Below, in pieces: positions 17,091 through 26,213 of a stretch of 64,000 nucleotides of DNA. The position numbers were made by a program, and so were the translations under genes. This DNA is from Sphingobacterium sp. SYP-B4668 (GTDB taxonomy: Bacteria > Bacteroidota > Bacteroidia > Sphingobacteriales > Sphingobacteriaceae): NCBI RefSeq assembly GCF_027627455.1, contig NZ_CP115483.1, positions 3,348,001 to 3,412,000 on the forward strand, written 5' to 3'. How positions within the stretch are numbered: position 1 is the stretch's first letter; every line of letters begins with the position of its first letter. A model generated the notes under the pieces. The model made no database searches, was not told where the DNA came from, and saw only the letters and a program-made list of their open reading frames with translations.

Positions 17091-17292
17091 TTTTTTGTTT
17101 TCATAATTTCTATAAAAAGCATTAATAACAGTTAGGTATGTATGCCCAAAGGTCTTTCCCATTTCCAAAATAGATTTTATCATATTTACCCAATACCATT
17201 AGTTACTTCTTTAATTTGCGAGATTCTGTCGGTTTTAATATAGGAATTAGATAACATATTAGTCAAGCCGAAGAATACCATTCCATTTCAAA

Positions 17293-19020
17293 CTACCATC
17301 CAGGATTTTGAGTGAGATTTCCTTCATTCAATCTAATCTCACTTTCTGGAATGGAATTTAGGTAATCTCGATTTAACTTAAATCCATATCCTGCAGGAAC
17401 TGCTTTTTGAAAGGGATCTAGAAACCCATCGCTATCCACAGGGAAAGGATTCTGCTTAACTTGACTGGCAAGGAAACCTTTAGGTCTTTTGCCTACTATC
17501 AACTCATCCGCAGCTGCCCAACGCGCGATATCATCCCATCGAAATCCCTCACCTACCAATTCGACCCTCCGCTCTCTCCTGATTTCATTTATTGCTGAGG
17601 ATAGCAATGGAAAATCCCATTTGCTATCTGTAGTGATATTCGACAAATCCAAATTTGGCATTCCCACCCTATTTCTCAAAAGATTAATAGTTCGATTTAC
17701 ATCTTCTTGTTTGAGTCCCCCTAATTCAGCTTTGGCCTCTACATTGTTCAACAGGACTTCCGCATACCGAAATAAGATTGATGGCGTTTCTTCATATTGC
17801 TGCACATGATAGATAACCTGTGGATCATATCCCTTTTGAATGACATAACCCGTAGGTGCATTCAGGTCAGTCTTTGAGTTTAAGGTATTGTAGATCTCTG
17901 ACCATAATTGGGTAGCACCATTTGCTCCTATTTTCCATACCTGGTCTGGAGTTGCCACAGTCTGTTTCAACCTTGAATCGCGATTCTCAAACTCTTGGTT
18001 GATATTTGTATATCCTTTGAATAAGGCATTGCCCGAGATAGGCTTCCCATCCGTACAAAGATAACTGTCAGCCAAACCCTTAGATAGTGACCTTCCTAGC
18101 GGCTGAGACATTCTAAAATTCCGATCATTCGTAAAATCATTGTCTCCGCGCGAAAGCTCATTATCATATCTCCTCCAAAAAAGCACCTCCACATTTGCCG
18201 AGTAGTCACGCTTGGTAAAGAGATCCCGATAATCAATTTGGCCATTCCCGGTAGTGTAAACGCCATACAAACCTGATTTCATAATTTCTTCACTAGCGTC
18301 TACAGCCTTTTGAAAGTACTTATTAGGATTGGCATTGGAGACTTTAAATTCATCGGCACTGTGATATTTCTGCCACGAGCCCTCATACAACGCAATTCGA
18401 CTCTGCATCAACAATGCGATCCAACGATTGATACGACTATAGCCATTCGTGCGGTCGGCAGTGAGATACATCGCAGCTGTATCCAGACAACCTAATATAC
18501 GATCGGCAACGACGTTTCGTGGTGTACGGCCATTGTACAATTCCGGTGAGCTTGTTCCTAAATCTTTATCCAACCATTGGATATCACCATACGATTTCAA
18601 TAAGTTAAAATAAGTTACAGCTTTAAAATAATAGGCCTCACCAACATACTGCTTATAAGTATTGAAATCATGCTTCCCTTCTATCTTTTTGTAATTTGAC
18701 AAAAAATAGTTCAAGCTTCTCACTTTTGTAAAATCGATTGTCCCGCTGGTAACCACTGTACGCGTACCTTGCAAGCGAAGATCTACGGTAGAAGCCACCA
18801 TATCATCACTATTATAATCATTGCCGTGATTCTGGTATTTTGGAAAGTATGCATTGCTATAAAACTGATTCATATAAATCTCCAAATCCAATGGTTTTTC
18901 AAAATACATATCAGATATCACCTCATCAAGTGGCTGTCTGTCCAAAAAATCATCATTACAAGACACTATTATCATCGCTGATGCTACCAATAGACCAGCC
19001 GTTTTTATAAAATTTTTCAT
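17293..19020 (-). CDS. SusD/RagB-family outer-membrane nutrient-binding lipoprotein
   Basis: 575 aa. The signal peptide ends in a lipobox (MIIVSC, Cys about 21) followed by NDDFLDRQPLDEV, the usual SusD beginning. TPR-like helices (VGEAYYFKAVTYFNLLKSYGDI) and the C-terminal block RYAEVLLNNVEAKAELGG ... RRERRVELVGEGFRWDDIARW are family hallmarks. It forms the lid on the SusC transporter encoded 8 bp upstream in the same direction. No glycan-specific residues can be named from sequence alone, so the ligand is unknown. Confidence 0.95.
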   Translation of the reverse strand: MKNFIKTAGLLVASAMIIVSCNDDFLDRQPLDEVISDMYFEKPLDLEIYMNQFYSNAYFPKYQNHGNDYNSDDMVASTVDLRLQGTRTVVTSGTIDFTKVRSLNYFLSNYKKIEGKHDFNTYKQYVGEAYYFKAVTYFNLLKSYGDIQWLDKDLGTSSPELYNGRTPRNVVADRILGCLDTAAMYLTADRTNGYSRINRWIALLMQSRIALYEGSWQKYHSADEFKVSNANPNKYFQKAVDASEEIMKSGLYGVYTTGNGQIDYRDLFTKRDYSANVEVLFWRRYDNELSRGDNDFTNDRNFRMSQPLGRSLSKGLADSYLCTDGKPISGNALFKGYTNINQEFENRDSRLKQTVATPDQVWKIGANGATQLWSEIYNTLNSKTDLNAPTGYVIQKGYDPQVIYHVQQYEETPSILFRYAEVLLNNVEAKAELGGLKQEDVNRTINLLRNRVGMPNLDLSNITTDSKWDFPLLSSAINEIRRERRVELVGEGFRWDDIARWAAADELIVGKRPKGFLASQVKQNPFPVDSDGFLDPFQKAVPAGYGFKLNRDYLNSIPESEIRLNEGNLTQNPGW

Positions 19021-19028
19021 AATCTTGT

Positions 19029-22000
19029 TTATTTCAATGTTAGATTAAGACCAAAGGATATAATTTTATTCATCGGATATATGACACCACTTGTCAAATA
19101 CCCCCCCTCTCTACTATCCGAAGCAATAGCCGTCTCGGGGTCAAATACCTTAGGTAAACTAGAGAAAGTCAAGAGGTTTTCGCCGGAGAAATACACACGT
19201 GCCTTACTGAATACCTTACCACCGATACTTTGCGGAAAAGTGTAACCTACCTGTACGTTTTTTAAACGGATATAAGAGGCATTTAGGAGGTAACGTGTTT
19301 GGGTAAGCTTATTTTTTTCGGTCTCCGCCGTAAAATAGGGTTTAGGAAGGTATGCGTCTATATTTGGTCCCAAAATATTGGTCTCATCAGCAGGCCGCCA
19401 ATAATCGAGTCCTGGCGAGTTTTTGTACAATCCAGAATTGGCCCAAGCATTAGTCAACCCCCAGAACAAAGGAGTAGAAGACTCGGGAGCAAAATCCCGT
19501 TTTCCAACCCCCTGCCAAAACATATTGAAATCAACACCTTTCCAACTTGCACCAGCCGTCACTCCAATATTATATCTTGGAAGTGAATTACCGATTACTT
19601 TCAAATCGCCATGATCACTCAAGGTCCCGGCGCCATCGTTGATAATTCCATCTCCATTTAAATCAGTATACTTGATATCACCCGGCCCCCAATTGCTATG
19701 GTATTTAGATTGATCGGCCATTTTCTCTCCTGCTACCTGCATAATCCCTGCAGTTTCAAATCCCCATATCTCCCCATACCGCTTACCTTCGTACCACGTG
19801 TCAATCCTTCCTGTTTCATTCAAATACTCCAAGATTGTCGTTTTACTATCCCCTAAGGACACTTTTAAATTGTAACTAATACCATTTGAGAACCTATCAT
19901 TCCACGATGCGACCAATTCAAATCCCTTGGTAGATAACTTAGCATTGTTGGTCACTGGGGTGGCGGCACCTAGTAGATAAGGCAACTCTATCGCTTTACC
20001 AAACATATTGCTGGTAGTACGGTTGTACCAATCAAATGTAATTCCCAATCTAGAATCCAATAGCTGTACATCAGTCCCCAAATTGAGTGTTGTAACCGTT
20101 TCCCACGTTATTTTATCACTGATTAAGATAGGCACCTGCCCGTACTGAGGGCGTGATTCGTTGATAATCCAATCCAACTCGGGTCTTATCGGAATCCTCG
20201 AATAATATAAATCATTGCCTACATTCTGATTCCCCAAAGATCCATAGGAAGCCCTGATTTTCAAATTATTTACATGGTCTTTTATCGGTTCCCAAAAGTC
20301 TTCTTTGGAAACAACATACCCTATCGATGCAGAAGGAAAAAAGCCGAATCTATTTTCTTTTGGAAACCTTGACGAACCATTGTAACGAGCCGCCAGTTCT
20401 ACTAGATATTTTTCTTGATAATTGTAATTCACCCGACCGAAACCGCCACGAGTAGCCCAATGGCTCATATTATCAGAAGCGACAATCCCGCCCAACGAGG
20501 TTACGATAGAGGGATTGTCATCCACCACGGGCGAGGTCCCAGTAGCATTCAATCCAGTATATAGGTTTTCTTCTTGTTCATACCCCAAGAGAACTTTGAA
20601 ATAATGATTGTCCCATTGAGATTCATACGACGTAATAGCATTCAACACCTTATATACATACTCGTAATATCCTGCTGTATAGGAAGATTGAGGTTTCCCG
20701 ATGTTACCAAATGCGCCTGTCCCCAGCTCTACCATCACAGGCTTCGGATTTTGACTGGTTTTGGTATTCTTGATGTTGTAACTATAAGTAAGTGCTGTTT
20801 TCCATCCTTTGATTGGCTCTACTTCTGCACTTAAGTTTGCAAGAAAATCAGCATTCTTCTTTTTATCTCGACCAGAATCCTCTAAAAGTCGGACCAAAGG
20901 GCTTTGAACAGTACCGTTAATATTATAATGAGGCATCATAGGTGCAAACATTAGCATCTCCCTAAAAGTATGTTCCCGCCCCACTGTAGTTTCTCCCATA
21001 GGAAAATCTGTGGATGTAGACGCCCATTTCAGACTTGACCCCAATCTCAACCAATCTGTGATTTGGGTAGATACATTGGACATTAGGTTGTAGCGTTTGA
21101 AATAGTCATGCCCAAAAGCGTATGTTCCATTTTGCTTGGTATATCCAGATGAAAGGAAGTACTGCGTCCGCTCGCCTCCACCTGTGACATTTACATTATG
21201 TTTTTGGCTGAAGGCATTTTTCCCCATTAAAATGTGTGGCCAATCATTATTAGCGTTTCCATTTCTTCTTCCTGCCCAAATGTTGTCTATTGGACGCTCT
21301 GGATCATATTCATATGGAAAAGTACCATCTAAGTATCCTTTGATGCGCTCCATCTGCTCATCGCTATATATGGCTGTAAGGCCGGCATTTGCATTGGCTT
21401 GGTTATACGCAGTCGCCCAAGTATATGAATCGATAAAACTAGGCAACCGAAGTGGTGACGACAAGGACAGATTATTACTATAGTCCAACTTTGTCCCTTC
21501 GAGCTTAGAACCCTTTTTCGTCGTGATCAAAATAACACCAAATGGTGCGCGCGACCCATAAACTGCTGCTGCTGAAGCATCTTTCAATACAGAAATACTT
21601 TCTACTGTTTCCGGGTCAATTCCAGCTAGATCCATCTCTACTCCATCAACCAGTATCAAGGGACTACTATTCCCATTAATAGATCCTACCCCCCGTATAT
21701 TCCAACCGCTTGCAGCTCCTGGCTCTCCCCCCCGCATCCCCATCTCTATATTCACGTTAGGTGATGCACCTTTGATCAAATCCGCCACATTATTTGCGGG
21801 CCTATCTTTCAGGCGATCGCCAGAGATGACATCAATCGAAGCTGTCAAGTTGCCTTTCTTTTGAGTTCCATAACCAACGACCACCACCTCTTCTAAATCT
21901 CGTGAAGCATCGTTTAACACCACCTGAATTTCCCGCTTACCATCAAGCGCTGCCAAATAGGTCGAAAAACCTACAGAACTAAATTGTAGCGTATCTGTTA

Positions 22001-22205
22001 GTGCACTGACTTCAATCCTAAAAGCTCCTTTGGAATCGGTCTGTGTTTTCGTATCATTCCCCCTCACTCCAACACTAACACCCGCCAAAGGCATACCTTT
22101 TGTGGTCTTTACTGTTCCATTAACAGTGTTTTTTTGCTGAGCATGGATCGCAACCCCATAAAATATGAGGACGACGAATACCATTATCGATCGAATTGGT
22201 ATCAT
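19029..22205 (-). CDS. SusC/RagA-family TonB-dependent transporter
   Basis: About 1058 aa from MIPIRSIMVFVVLIF (22205). The frame is open further upstream to 22295 but that part has no signal character. After the signal peptide (cleavage near IHAQQ) comes a carboxypeptidase-like beta-sandwich domain (VNGTVKTTKGMPLAGVSVGVRG), the TonB box/plug start (EEVVVVGYGTQKKGNLTASI), the plug (LKDASAAAVYGSRAPFGVILITTKKG) and the 22-strand barrel ending in FGLNLTLK. It pairs with SusD directly downstream to import a bound nutrient across the outer membrane. Two LacI-type operator candidates lie upstream, and the regulator gene precedes it. Confidence 0.96.
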   Translation of the reverse strand: MIPIRSIMVFVVLIFYGVAIHAQQKNTVNGTVKTTKGMPLAGVSVGVRGNDTKTQTDSKGAFRIEVSALTDTLQFSSVGFSTYLAALDGKREIQVVLNDASRDLEEVVVVGYGTQKKGNLTASIDVISGDRLKDRPANNVADLIKGASPNVNIEMGMRGGEPGAASGWNIRGVGSINGNSSPLILVDGVEMDLAGIDPETVESISVLKDASAAAVYGSRAPFGVILITTKKGSKLEGTKLDYSNNLSLSSPLRLPSFIDSYTWATAYNQANANAGLTAIYSDEQMERIKGYLDGTFPYEYDPERPIDNIWAGRRNGNANNDWPHILMGKNAFSQKHNVNVTGGGERTQYFLSSGYTKQNGTYAFGHDYFKRYNLMSNVSTQITDWLRLGSSLKWASTSTDFPMGETTVGREHTFREMLMFAPMMPHYNINGTVQSPLVRLLEDSGRDKKKNADFLANLSAEVEPIKGWKTALTYSYNIKNTKTSQNPKPVMVELGTGAFGNIGKPQSSYTAGYYEYVYKVLNAITSYESQWDNHYFKVLLGYEQEENLYTGLNATGTSPVVDDNPSIVTSLGGIVASDNMSHWATRGGFGRVNYNYQEKYLVELAARYNGSSRFPKENRFGFFPSASIGYVVSKEDFWEPIKDHVNNLKIRASYGSLGNQNVGNDLYYSRIPIRPELDWIINESRPQYGQVPILISDKITWETVTTLNLGTDVQLLDSRLGITFDWYNRTTSNMFGKAIELPYLLGAATPVTNNAKLSTKGFELVASWNDRFSNGISYNLKVSLGDSKTTILEYLNETGRIDTWYEGKRYGEIWGFETAGIMQVAGEKMADQSKYHSNWGPGDIKYTDLNGDGIINDGAGTLSDHGDLKVIGNSLPRYNIGVTAGASWKGVDFNMFWQGVGKRDFAPESSTPLFWGLTNAWANSGLYKNSPGLDYWRPADETNILGPNIDAYLPKPYFTAETEKNKLTQTRYLLNASYIRLKNVQVGYTFPQSIGGKVFSKARVYFSGENLLTFSSLPKVFDPETAIASDSREGGYLTSGVIYPMNKIISFGLNLTLK

Positions 22206-22443
22206 AATATATGATTTAATTAAATATTTGGTTGTCAGTTTATAATATTTTCTCGTCTTAAAATGTGCATATTGTATACAGCCATTCCTCGTCATGCACC
22301 AACCTCGAACCGTCTATAGTTTGGGGCATTTCACACCATGCAATATTTCAATTAAGCAACATCCGTCTTCCAGTGTATTATCTATGAATGCCCTCAACCC
22401 CCACTCTTCAGACAATCAGATTTTTAGACTTATCCAATATTTA

Positions 22444-22457
22444 CGTTAACGTTACCG
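22444..22457. promoter_or_regulatory. LacI-type operator candidate, copy 1
   Basis: CGTTAACGTTACCG, identical to the copy at 22557-22570. The core GTTAAC/GTTAC is nearly symmetric and has the central CG-containing shape expected of LacI-family operators. A LacI-type gene lies next to the region and a susC gene downstream, so this is a good candidate for the cluster's own regulator. Confidence 0.6.
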
Positions 22458-22556
22458 TAAATAGCTAAAACCCATCCGGATCACCGATATATCTATACGA
22501 ATTCAACATATTTCATATCCCCTTTCAATTGCTAACTAAAACAAACCTAGAAAAAG

Positions 22557-22570
22557 CGTTAACGTTACCG
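22557..22570. promoter_or_regulatory. LacI-type operator candidate, copy 2
   Basis: Exact second copy of CGTTAACGTTACCG in the same orientation, 113 bp from copy 1 (close to 11 helical turns). Two same-phase sites could allow looping by a dimeric or tetrameric regulator; this is inference. Confidence 0.6.
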
Positions 22571-22760
22571 AAATGATGTTAAAAAAAAGAACCATCACGA
22601 TTCAACTTTCCAAAATGCAAGAATTTATATTTTAAAATCAAATAACTGTATTTGTCTCATCATCTACGTTTTTCAAAAAAAAGCACTCGACAATCGCTAG
22701 GTTTCGGTCTATAACATTTGCAAGATAAAAATTAGATGTATACAATGCAAAATTATTTTT

Positions 22761-23828
22761 TCAATTTTCATAAAAAAGATAATTTTCAATTGTCAAGATA
22801 TCTATTGGCATAGGTTTGAATTCCACCATCTCCTCTTTTAGCAAAAAGTATTTGTATAAATAATTCAATGCCAGGTATCCTTGTTTATCCGGCCGCTGAC
22901 ATATCAAAAAATCAATTACCCCCTTTGCTAGATATTCCACATTTGCACCCAAAAAATCAAAACCGATTATATGCGGCTTGGTCAATTCTGTATTTTCATA
23001 AAAGAATTGTCCCACCAACGATACCCTCGAGTTTGTAATAAAAATCAAGTCAGGTTTGATATCCGTATGATAGCGGAGAAGTTTAGGTGCGATTTCATCA
23101 TAGTCATTATAAGGAATATCTTTTATCGTTATATCGTAGGCCCTATCCAGTGATTGCAAATAATTACGATAACCCTCTATCTTGGTATTTAGATAGGTGT
23201 AGTTTTTTACCCCTTTTGCAATGTTCAGAATTAAGAGTCGAGCTTTGTTTTGAACCAAATATGAGGTCAAATTTCCAGCTAAACGTCCTGTACTATTCAA
23301 ATCCGGGCCGATGTATCCCAACGAGGAATGACCTGGTATATCCGAATTAATAAAAATCGTCTCAATACGCTGTTGCTTACATAAGCTAACAAATTCTATT
23401 GTCTCCTTAATAAATATGGGCGCAATCACCACGGCATTAAATTTTTTTTGCAGCACCTTGGCCGATAATTTCAAAAAAGTAGCTGCATCTTCTTGGTCGT
23501 ATAAAAAAACTTCGCTGTTAATTCCAAAAGTTGCAAATTCCTTAACACCTTTATCGATTCCCTTTAAACAGAGCTCCCAATATCCAGTCTGTAAAGAAGT
23601 CCTCGGTATCAAAATTGCAAAACTGAGATTATTTTTGACCGACAAAGAGCGAGCATACAAATTAGGTTGATAATTATGCTCTTTGATTATCTCCTTTATC
23701 TTTTCTCTCGTCTTATCCGATACATCCTTACGATTGTTGAGTACGCGATCTACGGTCGCAATAGAGACATTGGCAAGCTTAGCAATTTCCTTGATACCAA
23801 ATCGCTGGTTCTCATTCTGTTCACTCAT
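22761..23828 (-). CDS. LacI-family transcriptional regulator with sugar-binding domain
   Basis: 355 aa. N-terminal HTH (residues about 10-58: IKEIAKLANVSIATVDRVLNNRKDVSDKT ... read as position only) is the LacI headpiece, with the hinge region at NYQPNLYARSLS. A type 1 periplasmic-binding-protein fold follows (SFAILIPRT, NAVVIAPIFIKETIEF, FINSDIPG, YIGPDLNSTGRLAGNL). It is the first gene of the leftward susCD cluster, so it most likely senses the imported compound or a catabolite and controls the cluster through the two 14-bp sites. LacI-type proteins in Bacteroidota may repress or activate. Confidence 0.93.
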   Translation of the reverse strand: MSEQNENQRFGIKEIAKLANVSIATVDRVLNNRKDVSDKTREKIKEIIKEHNYQPNLYARSLSVKNNLSFAILIPRTSLQTGYWELCLKGIDKGVKEFATFGINSEVFLYDQEDAATFLKLSAKVLQKKFNAVVIAPIFIKETIEFVSLCKQQRIETIFINSDIPGHSSLGYIGPDLNSTGRLAGNLTSYLVQNKARLLILNIAKGVKNYTYLNTKIEGYRNYLQSLDRAYDITIKDIPYNDYDEIAPKLLRYHTDIKPDLIFITNSRVSLVGQFFYENTELTKPHIIGFDFLGANVEYLAKGVIDFLICQRPDKQGYLALNYLYKYFLLKEEMVEFKPMPIDILTIENYLFYEN

Positions 23829-23930
23829 ACGTTAAAAATTAATGGTATATATTCAAAGATAATGCATACCCAAATAAAAAAACAAAATTTATCTATGCAC
23901 AATAACAAGTCGGCCAGACCAAGGGATGCA

Positions 23931-24719
23931 TTAATCGGACCTGCTATTAATATTTTCAAAGTACCGCATGACTTGCAGCTCCGTTTCCACTTGCAATATA
24001 ATTGTATGATCGAAAAGAACCAATCGCAGGTCGCGATACAGTCTAACAGCATTTTGAAGGCCCTGCAGTAAGGCGCTTCTATCATACTGTGCTATTGTGA
24101 GCTTTAAATCTTCCAAATCCTGACTCACCAATTCCATTTCAACTTTTCTCACCCCTCTTGGCAAGCTGTTATTCTTTACATGAAGCAGAGGTCCTAGTGT
24201 ACTCATTCTCAAAAATCCCATAAAATCCAATGCTTCGAAATACTCCCCACGACCAATCTTAAGCAGTGCGTAATGTACCCAAATCCAAAAACGATCTTCT
24301 ATCCATTGATAGTTTGGATATGGAAAGACCGATTCGGATTTAAGCAAAGCTGATTGAAGCTGCTGGTTTCTGTCAAAAAGTATGACCGGCGTTTCAACTC
24401 GATTGTAGCATTCATCTAATGTGACAAATTTGATATCTACATGCAGAAGAGGACGATCATACAGACATATCAATAGTCTAGGCTCGCCCACATGCTCACC
24501 GGTAAACCCCGACAAGAACCTCCCCAATCGCCGAGCATAGGCTATCATCTCTTTTGGATTATCGGTAATCTTTTCCCGTGTGACGATGATTAAATCCAAA
24601 TCTGAAAATTCGTCCATCTGTCCAGACAGCCATGACCCACCCACCGCGAGTCCGATTATCTGCTCGTCTTTCTCCAGAATATGTTTTGCGTTATTTGCAA
24701 ATTCAGTCTGTATCGTCAT
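23931..24719 (-). CDS. nucleotidyltransferase-fold protein
   Basis: 262 aa. The signature GGSWLSGQMDEFSDLDLIIV (about residues 27-46) is the GS-x-x-x-G-x-x-x-x-x-SDxD pattern of the DNA polymerase beta/aminoglycoside nucleotidyltransferase fold. A further acidic residue in LLHVDIKFV (about residue 94) may complete the metal triad. The C-terminal half is helical (WIWVHYALLKIGRGEYFEALDFM) like the lincosamide and streptomycin adenylyltransferases, but no resistance subfamily can be assigned. It is monocistronic and 102 bp upstream of nothing obvious; the LacI-type gene starts just beyond its end. Function unknown beyond the fold. Confidence 0.8.
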   Translation of the reverse strand: MTIQTEFANNAKHILEKDEQIIGLAVGGSWLSGQMDEFSDLDLIIVTREKITDNPKEMIAYARRLGRFLSGFTGEHVGEPRLLICLYDRPLLHVDIKFVTLDECYNRVETPVILFDRNQQLQSALLKSESVFPYPNYQWIEDRFWIWVHYALLKIGRGEYFEALDFMGFLRMSTLGPLLHVKNNSLPRGVRKVEMELVSQDLEDLKLTIAQYDRSALLQGLQNAVRLYRDLRLVLFDHTIILQVETELQVMRYFENINSRSD

Positions 24720-25043
24720 TGTAATATTGATTTAGGCAATGTCCTATATTCCTGCACTACGCTACCAGTCTATTGCCAGATTCAAGATAAGCATTCTTTC
24801 TCATTAGAACCTACCATATGGCCAAAAATATAGTACAGTCTGTTGATTAGCATTATAGCACTATTCAAGCACCCAATGCTTAACTTTTACAATTAAGAGT
24901 TCTATATTTGTAAAATCTGGGAGTTTCAGATACCCATACGAAAATGCTGCATCATCCTACGTATTTTCAAAATGGTTGGCGTGCGAGCAGAATTTGGCGA
25001 TAAGGTAAATTGCCATTTCGCCCAAGGAAAAAGATAAAGAACA
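24720..25043. other. 324-bp divergent intergenic region upstream of CDF gene
   Basis: A TATATTTG at 24903-24910 fits the -7 box (TAnnTTTG) of Bacteroidota promoters for the rightward CDF gene, although I see no good TTTG at the -33 position. If it is used, the CDF transcript has a leader of about 125 nt. I see no known riboswitch in that leader. Confidence 0.35.
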
Positions 25044-25913
25044 ATGACCGGTGAAGACAAAGCAATCAAGACAATTTATTTCAGCATAGTCGGTAATACA
25101 GCCTTAGCTTTATTAAAGTGGCTAGCCGGATTCTTTGGCAATTCATATGCGTTGATTGCAGATGCCATAGAATCTACTGTCGATATACTTTCTTCGTTCC
25201 TTGTACTTCTAGGACTCAAATACGCCAAACGACCAGCCGATGACAACCATCCATATGGACACGGTCGCGTCGAACCCTTGATTACCTTTATTGTCGTAGG
25301 TTTTCTGATTATCTCAGCCACGATAATCGCATATGAAAGCATCCAAAATATCGGAACACCACATGACCTTCCCAAACCTTGGACATTGGCCGTACTGGCG
25401 GGTATTATTATCTGGAAAGAGATTTCTTTCCGTGTGGTCATGAAAAAAAGCAAAGAAACAGGAAGCTCTTCGCTGAAAGCCGATGCTTGGCACCATAGAA
25501 GTGATGCCATAACATCTGTCGCGGCCTTCATAGGTATCTCTATAGCACTTTTTCTAGGCCAAGGATATGAAAGTGCAGATGATTTTGCCGCTCTACTTGC
25601 AGCTGGATTTATTCTATATAACTGTTACCACATCTTTAGACCCGCCTTGGGCGAAATCATGGACGAAAATGTATATCAAGACCTTATTGATGAAATCAAG
25701 AGGAAGGCCTTACTCGTCGACGGTGTGATAGACACCGAGAAATGCTTTGTGCGCAAGTCTGGGACCACTTACCATGTAGATCTGCACGCCATTGTCAATG
25801 GTGATATTTCTGTGAGAGATGGGCACCGCATCGCTCACGAGCTAAAGGATACTTTGATTTCCAAACTTCCCCAACTCGGGCACGTACTGATCCATATTGA
25901 GCCAAAAGGATAA
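25044..25913 (+). CDS. cation diffusion facilitator (CDF) metal efflux transporter
   Basis: 289 aa, usual CDF length. Six hydrophobic segments occupy about residues 8-200. The transport site is visible as ALIADAIES (Asp in TM2) and WHHRSDAITS (HxxxD in TM5, about residues 149-153). The loop HPYGHGRVEPL is the family's His-rich signature. A cytosolic ferredoxin-like domain follows (LVDGVIDTEKCFVRKSGTTYHVDLHAIV). CDF proteins export Zn, Co, Fe or Mn by proton antiport; the metal cannot be fixed here. It is a single gene closed by a hairpin. Confidence 0.92.
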   Translation: MTGEDKAIKTIYFSIVGNTALALLKWLAGFFGNSYALIADAIESTVDILSSFLVLLGLKYAKRPADDNHPYGHGRVEPLITFIVVGFLIISATIIAYESIQNIGTPHDLPKPWTLAVLAGIIIWKEISFRVVMKKSKETGSSSLKADAWHHRSDAITSVAAFIGISIALFLGQGYESADDFAALLAAGFILYNCYHIFRPALGEIMDENVYQDLIDEIKRKALLVDGVIDTEKCFVRKSGTTYHVDLHAIVNGDISVRDGHRIAHELKDTLISKLPQLGHVLIHIEPKG

Positions 25914-25921
25914 TAAACGCA

Positions 25922-25964
25922 GTATACTGGGTAAATATGTGTAAACATATGTTATCTAGTATAC
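25922..25964 (+). terminator. hairpin after CDF gene
   Basis: Starting 9 bp after the CDF stop, arms GTATACT and AGTATAC enclose an inner perfect pair ATATGT/ACATAT with a GTAA loop. The stem is long but AT-rich and only an ACAAAAG follows, so it may be a weak terminator. Confidence 0.45.
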
Positions 25965-26213
25965 AAAAGCTACACCTAACCACCTCAAAATCAAGCGACA
26001 CACCTTCCATCCCCCAAAAGAGAGTAAGGAATCATCCAATAAAATACGTACATACATAGATTATTTTTCCTAAATTAGAGCCAACTATGAAAAACTGTCC
26101 CCACAAGCGGGACCCATAACCTATTGAAGTGATGATTCTGTCCTATTGGGTAAAACCGATGGCGGAAGCAACGCTCCTATAGTGTTTATCTACTATTAAA
26201 ATGGCATCTTAAA
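25965..26213. other. intergenic region without recognised gene
   Basis: About 250 bp between the hairpin behind the CDF gene and the next rightward gene. I see no ORF or convincing promoter box. Confidence 0.4.

Larger units (their letters stand above)
22206..22760. other. 555-bp intergenic region between LacI-type regulator and susC
   Basis: No gene is visible. The region holds two identical 14-bp operator-like sequences at 22444-22457 and 22557-22570, and the susC promoter must lie here. The distance from the nearer site to the susC start is about 240 bp, so the transcript probably has a long leader or the sites act at a distance. I could not place a -33/-7 pair with confidence. Confidence 0.6.

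Noticed and set aside
24911..25043. Possible riboswitch in the CDF leader
   Set aside because: A leader of about 125 nt is likely, but I could not match any known metal riboswitch fold or conserved core.
25314..25531. Leftward frames inside the CDF gene
   Set aside because: Shadows of the cation diffusion facilitator coding frame; its transport motifs are intact on the plus strand.
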